Counted from the stretch's first letter, positions 23,438 to 33,218 are shown. The stretch is DNA of 64,000 nucleotides from Desulfobacterium sp. (GCA_030145245.1 JAQYWC010000011.1:111155-175154), one strand, 5' to 3'. Notes: generated by a model not told the origin, from the sequence alone. Program-made: numbers and translations.

Positions 23438-25180
23438 TCATCTCTGCATCAGCTTTCGGTTCATAAACATCAGTTTCGGTACAAATATGGCGAGAAGATA
23501 AATTCCCATGGGAATCAACTGCTGGTACAGGGCGTAGACTGCGGCCACACGCCGGTCCGAACCTCCTGCCAGGGCCACCACCTCCGTGGTGATGGTTGAA
23601 AATCTTCCGGCCCCGATAAACAGGGTCGGAATATATTGTGCCACGCTCACGGAAAAACCCACGGCAAATGAGAAGAGAATGGGCCGCAGGAGCATGGGAA
23701 GTTTTACCTTTAAAAAGGCTTTCATGGGAGAGCCGCTCAGGAGTGTGGCGGTGGTCATGATCCGCCTGTCAAAGCTGCGGTAGGTGGATCCCAGGGTCAG
23801 GAAAAGATAGGGCAGCACAAAAATAAGGTGGGACCATACAAGTCCTGTTGCACTTGCGTCCAGGTGAAACCAGGTCAGCATCATCTGGACCCCGAAAATA
23901 AATGCCACCTGGGGCAGCAACAGGGGCAGGTAGATGATGGACATGTACTTTTTATATCGATTGGCGGCATGGGGCTCCAAAAGGGTGCTTTCATATTCCA
24001 GGCAGCCGATGGTGAGCACAAGGCCTGCAATTGTTGAGGCAAGCCCTATCAGAAGGGTTTTTACCATGGGAGGTCCCAGGGCGTGGATGCTTTTTTCCCA
24101 GAATCTGAAGGACCACCGTTCCGGCAGAATGTCCGGAAATTGCCACCGCCATGTAAAGGACCATAGCACAAGGATCACCATTGCCAGGATGAATACCGTC
24201 ATCCCCCCCATCAGGAGTGTGCGTCCCACGGGTGCCATGGGCGACAGCAGGGTTTCTCTCTTTCCGTTTGCCATCCGCCATTTAAAGAGTGCTGTGGCCG
24301 CCTTTTCCAAAAGGTAGGCCAGAAAAAGGCTCCCAAGAACCATTCCCAGGAGCAGTGTGGCCCCTGCAGCCCCCATGAGCCTTGCATCCGGCATGGGGTC
24401 GTTGAACCATTGAACCACCAAAACCGGCAGGGTAGGAGGCGTGGTCGGGCCAAGAATCATTGACATGTCCACCACGGACAGGGAGTAGGCGATCACCGCA
24501 TAAAGGGAGAGCCGCATGTGGGGAAACAGCTGGGGAAGTATAATTTTAAGCCGGACCTGGGCCGGCCGGTATCCAAGACTGCGGCCTACAGCCATGGTGG
24601 CGCTGTAATCGATCTGCTGGAGGGCGCCTGCCATGACCAGGATCAGAAACGGGGTTTCCTTGAGAATCAGGGCGATCATCAGGCTGATACCATGGGGATC
24701 CTTTGGAATCACCCAGTCCGGGGGCAGGTCAAACCCTGTGAGTTCCGGGGAGACCATTCGTACAAGCCATCCCCCGGGTGAAATAAGAAAGGAAAGGCCG
24801 ATTGCAAAGGCTGCATGGGGTACCGACAGGATCGGTGCCAGCATCTTTTCCATAACGCGCCAGGTTCTGCTCCCGTAATTCATGGCAAACAGGAGCCCTG
24901 ACAGGAGAAAAGCGCCTAAAGCAATTCCCCATCCTGAAATCAGGGTGGACCTGACGGCTCCCCCAAGGGCCGGGTGCTTGAACAGCTCTGTCCAGGGGTG
25001 GAGGGTTAAGGCGGTTTTGCCCATGGCCGGAAGATAGCCCAGGGAGGGAAGCCAGGTGCCCAAAAGGCCGGCCCCCACCGTGGCAAGAAAGGTGAAAAAG
25101 ACGATTCCGGGGAAAACCAGGAGAAACTTGCTGATCCCGGTTGGGGATTTCAATGGGCGCTTCTGTGGGGTGAAGGTCAC
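23438..25180 (-). CDS. ynjC: ABC transporter permease, two fused halves (YnjC-like)
   Basis: The 580-aa protein carries two binding-protein-dependent permease modules, each with about six membrane helices. EAA-loop-like segments are seen near residue 195 (GRSLGYRPAQVRLKIILPQL) and residue 500 (LLSGSPMKAFLKVKLPML). The two halves replace a separate permease pair, as in YnjC and ThiP. It acts in the inner membrane with YnjD and the YnjB periplasmic protein. Substrate is unknown. Confidence 0.88.
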   Translation of the reverse strand: MTFTPQKRPLKSPTGISKFLLVFPGIVFFTFLATVGAGLLGTWLPSLGYLPAMGKTALTLHPWTELFKHPALGGAVRSTLISGWGIALGAFLLSGLLFAMNYGSRTWRVMEKMLAPILSVPHAAFAIGLSFLISPGGWLVRMVSPELTGFDLPPDWVIPKDPHGISLMIALILKETPFLILVMAGALQQIDYSATMAVGRSLGYRPAQVRLKIILPQLFPHMRLSLYAVIAYSLSVVDMSMILGPTTPPTLPVLVVQWFNDPMPDARLMGAAGATLLLGMVLGSLFLAYLLEKAATALFKWRMANGKRETLLSPMAPVGRTLLMGGMTVFILAMVILVLWSFTWRWQFPDILPERWSFRFWEKSIHALGPPMVKTLLIGLASTIAGLVLTIGCLEYESTLLEPHAANRYKKYMSIIYLPLLLPQVAFIFGVQMMLTWFHLDASATGLVWSHLIFVLPYLFLTLGSTYRSFDRRIMTTATLLSGSPMKAFLKVKLPMLLRPILFSFAVGFSVSVAQYIPTLFIGAGRFSTITTEVVALAGGSDRRVAAVYALYQQLIPMGIYLLAIFVPKLMFMNRKLMQR

Positions 25181-25188
25181 GGAAGGCC

Positions 25189-26385
25189 TTATTTGCTGTA
25201 CCGGTTCTGCCAGGCCTTTTCCAGGGCTTCCACCCAGCTTGGGTGGGGTTCGGGAAGCACTTTCACAAGTTCCGACTGGGACAGGCTGGCTTTGGGAGCC
25301 GGTATTTTTTCAAACAGGGCCCGGTCCCCGGGGGAGAGCCGGGACAGGTTGAGGACCGTGGGATCGCCCCATATCTCCGGGTCTGATTTCCGGGCCTGGG
25401 CCAGGGGGGAGAGGAGAAAATCGGCAAACACCATGGCCCCTTCCACAGCCGAAGAATTATAGGGAATCCCCAGGAAGTGGGTGTTGCCGATGGTGCCGGA
25501 TCTGTGAACGTAGGTCCGGACCGATTCAGGAAGTTCACCGTTTGCGATGGCATTGGCAGCATCGTTGGGGTTGAAGCTCAGGGAGATGAAAATCTCGCTG
25601 TCGTTGAGCAGCTGCTTCATCCCGGGGGCCCCCTTGGTAAAGACCTTGCCCTTTCGCCACATCAGGGGATGCAGCCGGTCCAGGAACCGCCACAAAGGGG
25701 CGGTAACCTGTTCAAAGTCTGCCTGGGAAACCGGGATATTCAGGGCGTCGGGCGTGTCCGTCAGTTCCAGGAGGGCCTGCTTGATAAAGGTGGTACCGTA
25801 AAAGCTGGGCGGAGCCGGGTAGGTGACCCGCCCTGGATGGGTTTGGGCCAGGGCCAGGAGCTCTTCCATGCTCCCGGGGGGCGTGTGGATTCTTCGGGTA
25901 TCATATTGAAACACCAGCAGGGCCATGCCCCACGGGGCTTCCATGTTGTCCACGGGCACGGTGAAATCAAACAGGGTGGTGGGTTTGTTTTCCATATCCA
26001 CCAGGGAGTAGTTGGGCAGTTGGTTTGTGAAGGGACCGTATAGAAGCCGGTTCTCCTTCATGGCTTTGAAATTCTCCCCGTTGATCCACATGAGGTCCAC
26101 ACTGCCCTTGTCCTTTCTGCCAGTGGATTTTTCCACCAGAACCCGGCTGACAACCTCCCCAAGGTCTGAGACCTTCACATGAACCACCCGGATGCCGAAC
26201 TCTTTTTTGGCTTTTTCCGCGGCCCAGGATATGTAGTCGTTAATCACCTGGGACCCGCCCCAGGCATTGAAATAGACGGTCTGGCCCCGGGCTTCTTTCA
26301 GGATGTCGTTCCATCCATCCGCACAGGATAGAGCGGCATAAAAAAGGATCAGGAGTGCGGCGGGCAAGCTCAGCAGAAGTTTCAT
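25189..26385 (-). CDS. ynjB: Periplasmic solute-binding protein (YnjB-like)
   Basis: The 398-aa protein has a signal peptide (MKLLLSLPAALLILFYAALSCADG) and a type II periplasmic-binding fold of the YnjB (iron/thiamine-type) class, beginning VYFNAWGGSQVINDYISWA and with VDLMWINGENFKAM. ATG 26385 is chosen because it starts the signal peptide and has GGGGAT six bases upstream; an ATG at 26412 would add nine residues. It is the first gene of ynjBCDF-like. The gene stops 8 bases before ynjC starts. Confidence 0.85.
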   Translation of the reverse strand: MKLLLSLPAALLILFYAALSCADGWNDILKEARGQTVYFNAWGGSQVINDYISWAAEKAKKEFGIRVVHVKVSDLGEVVSRVLVEKSTGRKDKGSVDLMWINGENFKAMKENRLLYGPFTNQLPNYSLVDMENKPTTLFDFTVPVDNMEAPWGMALLVFQYDTRRIHTPPGSMEELLALAQTHPGRVTYPAPPSFYGTTFIKQALLELTDTPDALNIPVSQADFEQVTAPLWRFLDRLHPLMWRKGKVFTKGAPGMKQLLNDSEIFISLSFNPNDAANAIANGELPESVRTYVHRSGTIGNTHFLGIPYNSSAVEGAMVFADFLLSPLAQARKSDPEIWGDPTVLNLSRLSPGDRALFEKIPAPKASLSQSELVKVLPEPHPSWVEALEKAWQNRYSK

Positions 26386-26594
26386 GGTTATCCCCATCGG
26401 TTTCATGTTCATTCTCGTTGAGAAACCTATAAGTCATTAAATGGGGACGTTTGTCAAGGGTTGTAGAGTCTGTCAGCCTTTAAAAGAGAAACTTATAATT
26501 TTATGGGCGTTCCCCTTATCTTTCTTGATTTTAGGCCAGTTCTGTGCTTTTTAGAAGACAATTTAACATTGTACCAGGTTTGAAAAGGAGACTG

Positions 26595-26837
26595 ATGGCG
26601 GCTGTTAAGATTCCCTATGATCAATTGAGTTCCGAAGCCCTTGCGGGGCTTGTGGAGGAGTTCGTGACACGGGAGAGCACTGATTACGGAGCAATTGAGT
26701 TGAGCCTGGAGACAAAGTTGTCCCAGGTGTACAAACAACTCAAATCGGGAAAGGCGTTCATTGTGTTTGATGAAGAGTCCGAGACTTGCAACATCCTTAG
26801 CAAAGAGGATCCCAGGATAAAGGGAATGTTGGGGTGA
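26595..26837 (+). CDS. yheU: YheU-family (UPF0270) small protein
   Basis: The 80-aa protein fits the UPF0270 family: IPYDQLSSEALAGLVEEFVTRE-S-TDYG, then LETKLSQVYKQLKSGKAFIVFDE and ETCNIL. The family's function is unknown. ATG 26595 has AAAAGGAG just upstream. Its TGA overlaps the GTG start of mtgA (GTGA), so the two are coupled. Confidence 0.88.
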   Translation: MAAVKIPYDQLSSEALAGLVEEFVTRESTDYGAIELSLETKLSQVYKQLKSGKAFIVFDEESETCNILSKEDPRIKGMLG

Positions 26838-27499
26838 AAAGGTTTGTGAGGGTGGTTCTGGTTCTGATGGTGGGCGTGTCCCTGCTCCAGGTGATGGCAC
26901 TGAGATTCATGGATCCTCCTGCCACCATGACCATGGCCTGGGAAAGCCTTCGGCACCGGATGGAGAAGAAGCCCCACCGGTCAGCCCTATATCTGTGGCG
27001 GGACCTGGACGAGATCTCTCCCCATTTGCAGAGGGCGGTGATGGCCGCCGAGGACCAGCGCTTTCTATTTCATCATGGATTTGATTTTACCGAGATCAGG
27101 CAGGTTGCAAAGGATGTGGTCTCCAAGCGCAAGATCCGGGGAGCCAGCACCATCACCATGCAGGCGGCCCGGTCCGTGTTCCTTGTGCCCAGCAGGAGTG
27201 TTGGAAGAAAGATTGTTGAAGCGTATTACACGGTTCTTATGGAGTGTTGCTGGGATAAGCCAAGAATCCTGGAGATCTATCTCAACACGGTTGACTGGGG
27301 AGCCGGTATCGTGGGTGCCGAGGCTGCAGCAAACCGCTATTTCTCCTGCAGTGCAGGTGACTTGACGCCGGCCCAGGCAGCACTGATGACAGCCATTCTC
27401 CCAAGTCCCCATAAGTGGTCCGTAAAAAGGCCGACGCCCTATATCAAAGCGAGACAACGGCGAATCATGAGGCATATGAAAGCCATGCCCCTGCTGTAA
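26834..27499 (+). CDS. mtgA: Monofunctional peptidoglycan transglycosylase
   Basis: The 221-aa protein has one N-terminal membrane anchor (VVLVLMVGVSLLQVMAL) and a GT51 domain. The catalytic Glu lies in VMAAEDQRFLFHHGFD, followed by RGASTITMQAARSVFL and EIYLNTVDWGAGIVGAEAAA. It polymerises lipid II into glycan strands at the outer face of the inner membrane and has no transpeptidase domain. The start is GTG, overlapping the yheU stop by 4 bases. Confidence 0.93.
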   Translation: MKRFVRVVLVLMVGVSLLQVMALRFMDPPATMTMAWESLRHRMEKKPHRSALYLWRDLDEISPHLQRAVMAAEDQRFLFHHGFDFTEIRQVAKDVVSKRKIRGASTITMQAARSVFLVPSRSVGRKIVEAYYTVLMECCWDKPRILEIYLNTVDWGAGIVGAEAAANRYFSCSAGDLTPAQAALMTAILPSPHKWSVKRPTPYIKARQRRIMRHMKAMPLL

Positions 27500-27599
27500 T
27501 CCTTCATTGCAATTTCAGGGGCGTTGATATACTCTGGCCAGCCATAAACAGGCATTTCGTAACTATACCTAAAAATATAACGATTGGTTAAAATTATAG

Positions 27600-28853
27600 A
27601 TGGATAAGATAGAGATAAACGGCGGAAACAGGTTGGCAGGAGAGGTACGGATCAGTGGTGCTAAAAATGCGGCATTGCCCCTGCTTGCATCATCCATACT
27701 GGTAAACGGAACCACGGAATTCACCAATGTCCCGGATCTTATGGACATACGAAGCATCAAGCTGCTGCTCGAGGATCTGGGGGCAACCTGCGAGGATGGC
27801 GACGGCAGTGTCAGGATCGATGGATCCGGCATTAACAAAATTGAGGCTCCCTACGAACTTGTCAGGAAAATGCGCGCTTCCATACTGGTCCTGGGGCCTT
27901 TGCTGGCCCGGTTCGGCCATGCAAGGGTCTCCCTTCCCGGAGGGTGCGCCATTGGAGCAAGGCCTGTGGACATGCATCTCAAGGGGCTCGAGGCCCTTGG
28001 AGCGACCATTGAGATCGAGCACGGCTACATCGATGCCAGGGTCGACAAACTGGTGGGCAATGAAGTTTATTTTGACCTGCCAACGGTAACGGGAACCGAA
28101 AATCTAATGATGACCGCAACCCTTGCCTCCGGGACCACCGTGCTGAGAAATTGCGCCAGGGAGCCTGAAATCCTGGCCCTGGCCGATGCCCTCAACCGGA
28201 TGGGTGCAGATGTGAAAGGGGCCGGAAGCGCTGTCATCACCATCAATGGTGTCGAAGCGCTCAAGCCCGCAACCGTTGAGGTTATTCCGGACAGGATCGA
28301 GGCCGGCACATTTATGGTGGCGGCAGCGGCAACGGGCGGGGATGTCCGGGTTCTGGGGTGTGAGCCTGAGAACATGGGCGGCATCATCAATAAACTCCGC
28401 CAGACCGGCGCTTTGGTTGAAATTTGTGATCAGGGTGTGAGGGTGAAAGGGGACCAGGGCATCGTAAGCACGGACATCAAGACGCTTCCCTATCCCGGGT
28501 TCCCCACGGACATGCAGGCTCAGTTCATGGTTCTCATGGCCATTGCCAAGGGCAACAGTGTGATCCATGAAACCATATTTGAAAACAGGTTCATGCATGT
28601 TAACGAACTCCAGAGAATGGGAGCCGATATCACCATCTCAGGAGGTAATTACGCCATGGTGCGGGGGGTGGAAAACCTCTCCGGGGCGGAGGTGATGGCA
28701 TCGGACCTGAGAGCCAGTGCCTCCCTTGTGATTGCAGGGCTTGTTGCCAGGGGGGTGACCACCATCCACCGGGTCTATCACATCGACAGGGGGTATGAGG
28801 CCCTGGAAAAGAAATTTTCAGCCCTGGGAGCAGACATAAAACGGATCAACTGA
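27600..28853 (+). CDS. murA: UDP-N-acetylglucosamine 1-carboxyvinyltransferase
   Basis: The 417-aa protein is full length for MurA. It opens with [26 protein letters not shown], and the active-site Cys is in [15 protein letters not shown] near residue 117, so it is the fosfomycin-sensitive Cys form. It adds enolpyruvate from PEP to UDP-GlcNAc, the first committed step of peptidoglycan synthesis. It lies 100 bases downstream of mtgA. Confidence 0.97.
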   Translation: MDKIEINGGNRLAGEVRISGAKNAALPLLASSILVNGTTEFTNVPDLMDIRSIKLLLEDLGATCEDGDGSVRIDGSGINKIEAPYELVRKMRASILVLGPLLARFGHARVSLPGGCAIGARPVDMHLKGLEALGATIEIEHGYIDARVDKLVGNEVYFDLPTVTGTENLMMTATLASGTTVLRNCAREPEILALADALNRMGADVKGAGSAVITINGVEALKPATVEVIPDRIEAGTFMVAAAATGGDVRVLGCEPENMGGIINKLRQTGALVEICDQGVRVKGDQGIVSTDIKTLPYPGFPTDMQAQFMVLMAIAKGNSVIHETIFENRFMHVNELQRMGADITISGGNYAMVRGVENLSGAEVMASDLRASASLVIAGLVARGVTTIHRVYHIDRGYEALEKKFSALGADIKRIN

Positions 28854-28925
28854 TGATTTAGCTTCTTTGCTCTGATTTTCGCGTTATTTTGGCAAGAGAT
28901 TCTTCAAACCTTTTTTGGCCCTGGC

Positions 28926-31397
28926 TTGTCCAGATTAGGAGAAGATCATGGGACAACCCTGACACCAGGGAGCCTGCCTCCCCTTGTTTTTCCGGCCATT
29001 GCCCTGGGATGTGGTATTGCGGCCGGAGAAGCGTTTCCCGAAGTCAGCTTACCTGTCTGGGGCTGCTGTCTGGGAGCGGGCGTTGGTGCAATTGTGATCA
29101 GGAAAGAGCTGCTGGGAAGCGTCCCGGCGGCTCTTTTTTTTGTCCTTGGCCATGTTCTCATCTCCTCCCTGGTTCGACCGGCTCTGCCCCATGATCATGT
29201 TGCAGAGCTTTGCAACAGGGGGAGGGTGTGGGTCGAGGGACGGATCTCTTCGGTTCCGGAACAGCACGGCCAAAGAATCCGGTTCGATCTTACAGTTGAG
29301 CGGGCAGGCCAGACCCGCAAGGAGAGCGGTGCTGCCCGGGGCAAGGTCAGGCTATCCATCTACTATTATTCCCATGATCTCAGGTTCGGAGACCCCATTG
29401 GCTGCCAAACCGTGCTGAAGCCGATTCGCAACTTTAACAATCCCGGCGGTTTTGACTACACAAGACACATGGGGCTCAGGAAGATCCATTGCAGCGGCTG
29501 GGCCAGGGGGGATCATCTTGTCCGCCTTCCCCGGGACGGAGATCCAGATATGGCGGTTGTCCTGGTAAACCGGGTTAACAACTATCGAAACCGGTTTGCC
29601 GCATATATCCGCAAGACCGTCCACTCCCCGGATGCTGCCGCGGTTTTAACGGCCCTTGTTACCGGAGACCGAAGCGCCATCACCCGGGAACTTAAAGCTG
29701 TTTTTGCAAAATCCGGGGCCGGTCACATCCTTGCCATTTCAGGGCTTCATCTTTCAATCGTTGCGTTTGTATCCTTTCAAGGGTTCATCCGTCTCTTTTC
29801 CCTCTGGCCCCGGCTTTTGATTCCCGGGTACAGCCGGAAGATTGCCGCCGTGTTTACCCTGGGTCCCCTCATTCTTTACGCTCTTTTATCCGGGTTCTCC
29901 GCCTCCACCCGCAGGGCCCTGATAATGATTGTGATCGTTATGGTCTCCCATGTGCTGGAAAAGGAGGCTGATACCCTCAACTCCCTTGCTGCAGCCTTTA
30001 TGGCGATTTTGCTTGTGGAGCCGGGAGCGCTTTTTTCCGTATCTTTTCAGCTGTCGTTCGTGGCAGTCCTCTTTATTGTTGGGGGGGTGTCCCTGGCAAG
30101 GGAGATCTTGAAGGAGCGAAAGACCCCGCCGTCCATTATCCAGAAACTTGGGATGTTCGCCATGATCTCGGCCTGTGCCATTCTTGGAACCCAGCCCCTG
30201 GTCATGCATTACTTTAACCTGATCTCGTTTGCAGGTATCCTCACAAATTTCGTTCTCATCCCCGGGGCCGGTTTCATGGCAGTGCCCCTGGGATTGTTTG
30301 CCCTGATTTTCTACCCGGTTTCGGTTTCCCTGTCCGGCTTTCTTTTGACAGTCGCGGGATTTATCCTTGAGCCCTGCATCTGGCTGTTGAGATGGGTCAG
30401 TTCCATCTCCATGTTCTGGGCCCGGACCGTGACCCCGGACTATTGTGAAATCTGCTGTTATTATCTTGTTTTTTCCGGGCTTTTTATCGCGGTTAAGGGG
30501 CGCAGGAGGACCGGGCTTGGGGTGATGGTTGCGGCCCTTGTGATCCTGGGGGCCAGGGAGGCCGTGTGGATAAAACAACGGTTCTTTAACAGGGAACTTT
30601 CAGTGTTTGTCCTTGATGTGGGCCAGGGAAGCGCCGCATTGATCGAGATGCCCCAGGGAAAACGGGTGCTTGTGGACGCCGGCGGTTTTTCCGGGTCTTC
30701 TACCTTTGATCCGGGAGAGCGTCTTGTTGCGCCCTTTCTCCGGCAACGGAAGATTCTTACCCTGGATGCCGTGATCCTCACCCATCCTGAATCCGATCAC
30801 ATGGACGGTTTTATTTATATCCTGGAGAATTTCAGGGTGGGGCGGTTCATAAAAAATGGTGACCAGGGGAGGTCTGCAAGCTACAAGGAGCTTATGGCCG
30901 TGGTGGAGAAACGCGGTGTCAGGATCGACACGGTGCCCGGTATCGAGGGTCTTGACCTCGGGGGTATTCCCCTGGAATTCCTCTACCCCCTTTTGTCGGT
31001 CGAGCCAGGCAGGGAGAGCGCCGGGGAGTTGAACAACAACTCCATTGTTTTTAAACTCACCCATGGAAAAACAGGGATTCTCTTTCCCGGGGATCTTCTG
31101 GAACAGGGGGAACGATCACTGGTGCTCGCAAGGGGTGACCGGCTGGCATCAACGATTCTGATCGCACCCCACCATGGGAGTTCCAGTTCGAGCAGCGATT
31201 TTTTCCTTGATCAAGTAGCGCCCGAGAGTGTAATTATATCCTGCGGATGGAGAAACCGATACGGGTTTCCCCATGCAAGTGTTGTTAAAAGATACAGAAA
31301 TAGAGGTTGCAACCTGTTTCGGACCGATCGTTCAGGGGCTGTCCAGATTCTGTGTACGGACAGCGGTTGCCGAATGTTGACCTTAAAAGGAGAGTAG
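28926..31397 (+). CDS. comEC: ComEC/Rec2 DNA-uptake channel protein
   Basis: The 823-aa protein has an N-terminal DUF4131 region with membrane helices, the ComEC competence domain (GDRSAITRELKAVFAKSGAGHILAISGLHL near residue 245, many helices to about 530), and a C-terminal metallo-beta-lactamase-like domain (SVFVLDVGQGSAALIE, LTHPESDHMDG, APHHGSSSSSS). It would carry single-stranded DNA across the inner membrane. The start is uncertain. The TTG at 28926 is the first start in frame but has no ribosome site; a well-placed AGGAG precedes an ATG at 28948 in another frame (see findings). Competence function in this organism is inferred from family only. Confidence 0.9.
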   Translation: MSRLGEDHGTTLTPGSLPPLVFPAIALGCGIAAGEAFPEVSLPVWGCCLGAGVGAIVIRKELLGSVPAALFFVLGHVLISSLVRPALPHDHVAELCNRGRVWVEGRISSVPEQHGQRIRFDLTVERAGQTRKESGAARGKVRLSIYYYSHDLRFGDPIGCQTVLKPIRNFNNPGGFDYTRHMGLRKIHCSGWARGDHLVRLPRDGDPDMAVVLVNRVNNYRNRFAAYIRKTVHSPDAAAVLTALVTGDRSAITRELKAVFAKSGAGHILAISGLHLSIVAFVSFQGFIRLFSLWPRLLIPGYSRKIAAVFTLGPLILYALLSGFSASTRRALIMIVIVMVSHVLEKEADTLNSLAAAFMAILLVEPGALFSVSFQLSFVAVLFIVGGVSLAREILKERKTPPSIIQKLGMFAMISACAILGTQPLVMHYFNLISFAGILTNFVLIPGAGFMAVPLGLFALIFYPVSVSLSGFLLTVAGFILEPCIWLLRWVSSISMFWARTVTPDYCEICCYYLVFSGLFIAVKGRRRTGLGVMVAALVILGAREAVWIKQRFFNRELSVFVLDVGQGSAALIEMPQGKRVLVDAGGFSGSSTFDPGERLVAPFLRQRKILTLDAVILTHPESDHMDGFIYILENFRVGRFIKNGDQGRSASYKELMAVVEKRGVRIDTVPGIEGLDLGGIPLEFLYPLLSVEPGRESAGELNNNSIVFKLTHGKTGILFPGDLLEQGERSLVLARGDRLASTILIAPHHGSSSSSSDFFLDQVAPESVIISCGWRNRYGFPHASVVKRYRNRGCNLFRTDRSGAVQILCTDSGCRMLTLKGE

Positions 31398-31399
31398 CC

Positions 31400-32221
31400 T
31401 TGTACTATCTATATTTTCCATATGCGTTTATTGTATCATCCCTGTTTTTGATCTTTTCCATTCGAAAAAAGACCCCACTATGGTGGGCCCTTGTTGTTTT
31501 TCTTGCGCCGGTGACGGCTCCCTATTATTTTTTCAAGGCAAGCGAAGGGTTCAGGGGGGGCTTCATGACGTTTTTCTGCCTGAGCTTTCTCCTGGTCGGG
31601 GCCGGGGAGGGCTACATCTACTATCAGGATAAGATTGATTTCAAGTATTCAAACTACTCCCCCGTGGGAAGACAGCTGGTTCAGCTGAGCAAAAAACTCA
31701 AGAAGTCAACCATTGCCCTTGACAAAGCCATTGAGCACCTGGAGATCCTGAGCAAGGTTGAATCCACCCGCACCGGTATTGGAGAGACCCTCACCTACAT
31801 CGGCACGGTTCAGGTCCGGAGGATCGAAAACAAGGGTGATATTGAACGATTTCTTGCTTTTACCCGGGATTACAGGAAAACCCTGGAAAAGGAGGGGGCT
31901 GATGCCCTGCTTTCCATGGAAGCGTACTATTCCGATCCAGTGGTCGTCACCCATTTAGAGAGCCTGGAGGATTATCTGCCGGCCTTTGAAGAGCTTCTTC
32001 GCTACACCTTTGACAACTTCAGGGACATTTCGCTGAAAAGTTCCAAGCACCGTGAAAACTATGACGCCTACTATATGAAGTACCGGCGGAAGGTGGACAG
32101 GCACAATACGCTCTGCACAAAGCGGATCCAGTTCCGGGATGCCCTGGTGCAGAAACGGCCCGAGCTTGAACACTATCTGCCAACCATACATCAGACCGAT
32201 TACCTGAGAATGTGGCAGTAG
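31400..32221 (+). CDS. Hypothetical membrane protein, copy A of a duplicated pair
   Basis: The 273-aa protein has two or three N-terminal membrane helices (LYFPYAFIVSSLFLIFSI, LWWALVVFLAPVTAPYYFF, FFCLSFLLVGAGEGYIY) then a long soluble helical region with SPVGRQLVQLSKKLKK and RTGIGETLTYIGTVQVRRIENKGDI. I do not recognise the family. TTG 31400 is the start, with AAAAGGAG seven bases upstream, right after the comEC stop. A near-identical copy begins at 33355, and both are 273 aa. A PEP-CTERM gene lies between them. Confidence 0.75.
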   Translation: MYYLYFPYAFIVSSLFLIFSIRKKTPLWWALVVFLAPVTAPYYFFKASEGFRGGFMTFFCLSFLLVGAGEGYIYYQDKIDFKYSNYSPVGRQLVQLSKKLKKSTIALDKAIEHLEILSKVESTRTGIGETLTYIGTVQVRRIENKGDIERFLAFTRDYRKTLEKEGADALLSMEAYYSDPVVVTHLESLEDYLPAFEELLRYTFDNFRDISLKSSKHRENYDAYYMKYRRKVDRHNTLCTKRIQFRDALVQKRPELEHYLPTIHQTDYLRMWQ

Positions 32222-32425
32222 TTCCCTTTCCAGTGTTCTCAAGCATGATGACGCCGCATCACCGGATGGCGAAGAGCCTAGCGGAATTGCCACTCCGGGT
32301 TGATGCGGTTGTCAGTTTAAATTACATGGTCCCACATCCCCACTGTGTAATTATAGTTACATTCTAATAAGTCATAAACTCCTTATGTCCCTTAAAAATA
32401 ACGGTTTTTAGCTTGGTTTCGTCCT

Positions 32426-32441
32426 TGGTGTAAATTTTGCA
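32426..32441 (+). promoter_or_regulatory. Candidate sigma-54 promoter for the PEP-CTERM gene
   Basis: TGGTGTAAATTTTGCA matches the sigma-54 pattern TGGCACG-N4-TTGCA with exact spacing: GG and GC separated by 10 bases, and a -12 element TTGCA. The -12 GC is 33 bases before the ATG at 32474, giving a 5' leader of about 20 bases that contains AGGAGG. PEP-CTERM genes in exosortase systems are known to be sigma-54 controlled through PrsK/PrsR. The -24 element keeps TGG but not CACG. Confidence 0.5.
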
Positions 32442-32473
32442 TCGTTATCCTCAAACGTAAATAGGAGGAAAAC

Positions 32474-33169
32474 ATGGAAAAACTTATCAAGGTTTTAGTT
32501 CTGCTCTTTTTATCGGCTTTTATCGTATCTGCAAGTGCCATGGCTGTTACGACTGCGGGCACGGATTTACAGGACTTCTTCAATTCTAATGCCTGGGGAC
32601 TTGATGCTGACGATGACCAGATGGAAAACCGGGGCGGCTGGATTTTGACAACTGCTTCCGGTGCTTCACACATGGTTTTCTATCATGGCGTTCCCGACGG
32701 TAATGAGTTTGGTATTTACTCCATGGCAGACAAGCAGGAGGCAACGGTGTTCGGTTCTGATGACACACCAATAGCAAAGGCTACGGTGTCGTTTGATGCA
32801 GGGGACGTTATTGTCGTACAGTATTGGAATGCAGGAGGTCTGTTAATAGATGTCGATAATTACCGTTTTTCCGGCCAGGAATTTGGTTTCTGGATTGGAG
32901 ACGGGGCCAACAAATATTACTCTGATGCGGCTAGAAACGATGTTAACAAGAATGATATCTTTGGCGAAGAAGAAGATATAGCCTTCCTGGTATACAATGC
33001 AGATCCCGGAAGTTATGTTTTTGCCGGCGATCTTGATGGTGACAAAAACTTTTTTGATATTGTAACCCAGGCAGAATCGATTAAGCCTGTTCATACACCA
33101 TTACCTTCCTCAATAGTGCTGCTCGGTACGGCTATTTTGGGACTTGTAAGCGTTAACCGCAGAAAATGA
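32474..33169 (+). CDS. PEP-CTERM sorting-domain protein
   Basis: The 231-aa protein has a signal peptide (MEKLIKVLVLLFLSAFIVSASAMA) and a C-terminal sorting tail: a PLPSS variant of the PEP motif, a hydrophobic helix (IVLLGTAILGLVSV) and basic NRRK end. The body is beta-rich and acidic with ADDDQM and DGDKNFF segments. The tail is cut by an exosortase (XrtA class) at the cell envelope. ATG 32474 has AGGAGG upstream. It lies between two copies of the 273-aa membrane protein. The exosortase gene is not in the window. Confidence 0.8.
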   Translation: MEKLIKVLVLLFLSAFIVSASAMAVTTAGTDLQDFFNSNAWGLDADDDQMENRGGWILTTASGASHMVFYHGVPDGNEFGIYSMADKQEATVFGSDDTPIAKATVSFDAGDVIVVQYWNAGGLLIDVDNYRFSGQEFGFWIGDGANKYYSDAARNDVNKNDIFGEEEDIAFLVYNADPGSYVFAGDLDGDKNFFDIVTQAESIKPVHTPLPSSIVLLGTAILGLVSVNRRK

Positions 33170-33192
33170 TTTAATCAATTAATGATCTTATC

Positions 33193-33218
33193 AGGGATGC
33201 TGGTAGCCCGGCATCCCT
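33193..33218 (+). terminator. Stem-loop after the PEP-CTERM gene
   Basis: AGGGATGCTGG is followed by TAGC and CCGGCATCCCT, an 11-bp stem with one G-U pair and a 4-nt loop, 24 bases after the stop. No T tract follows, so a role in transcript-end protection or weak termination is suggested, not proven. Confidence 0.6.
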
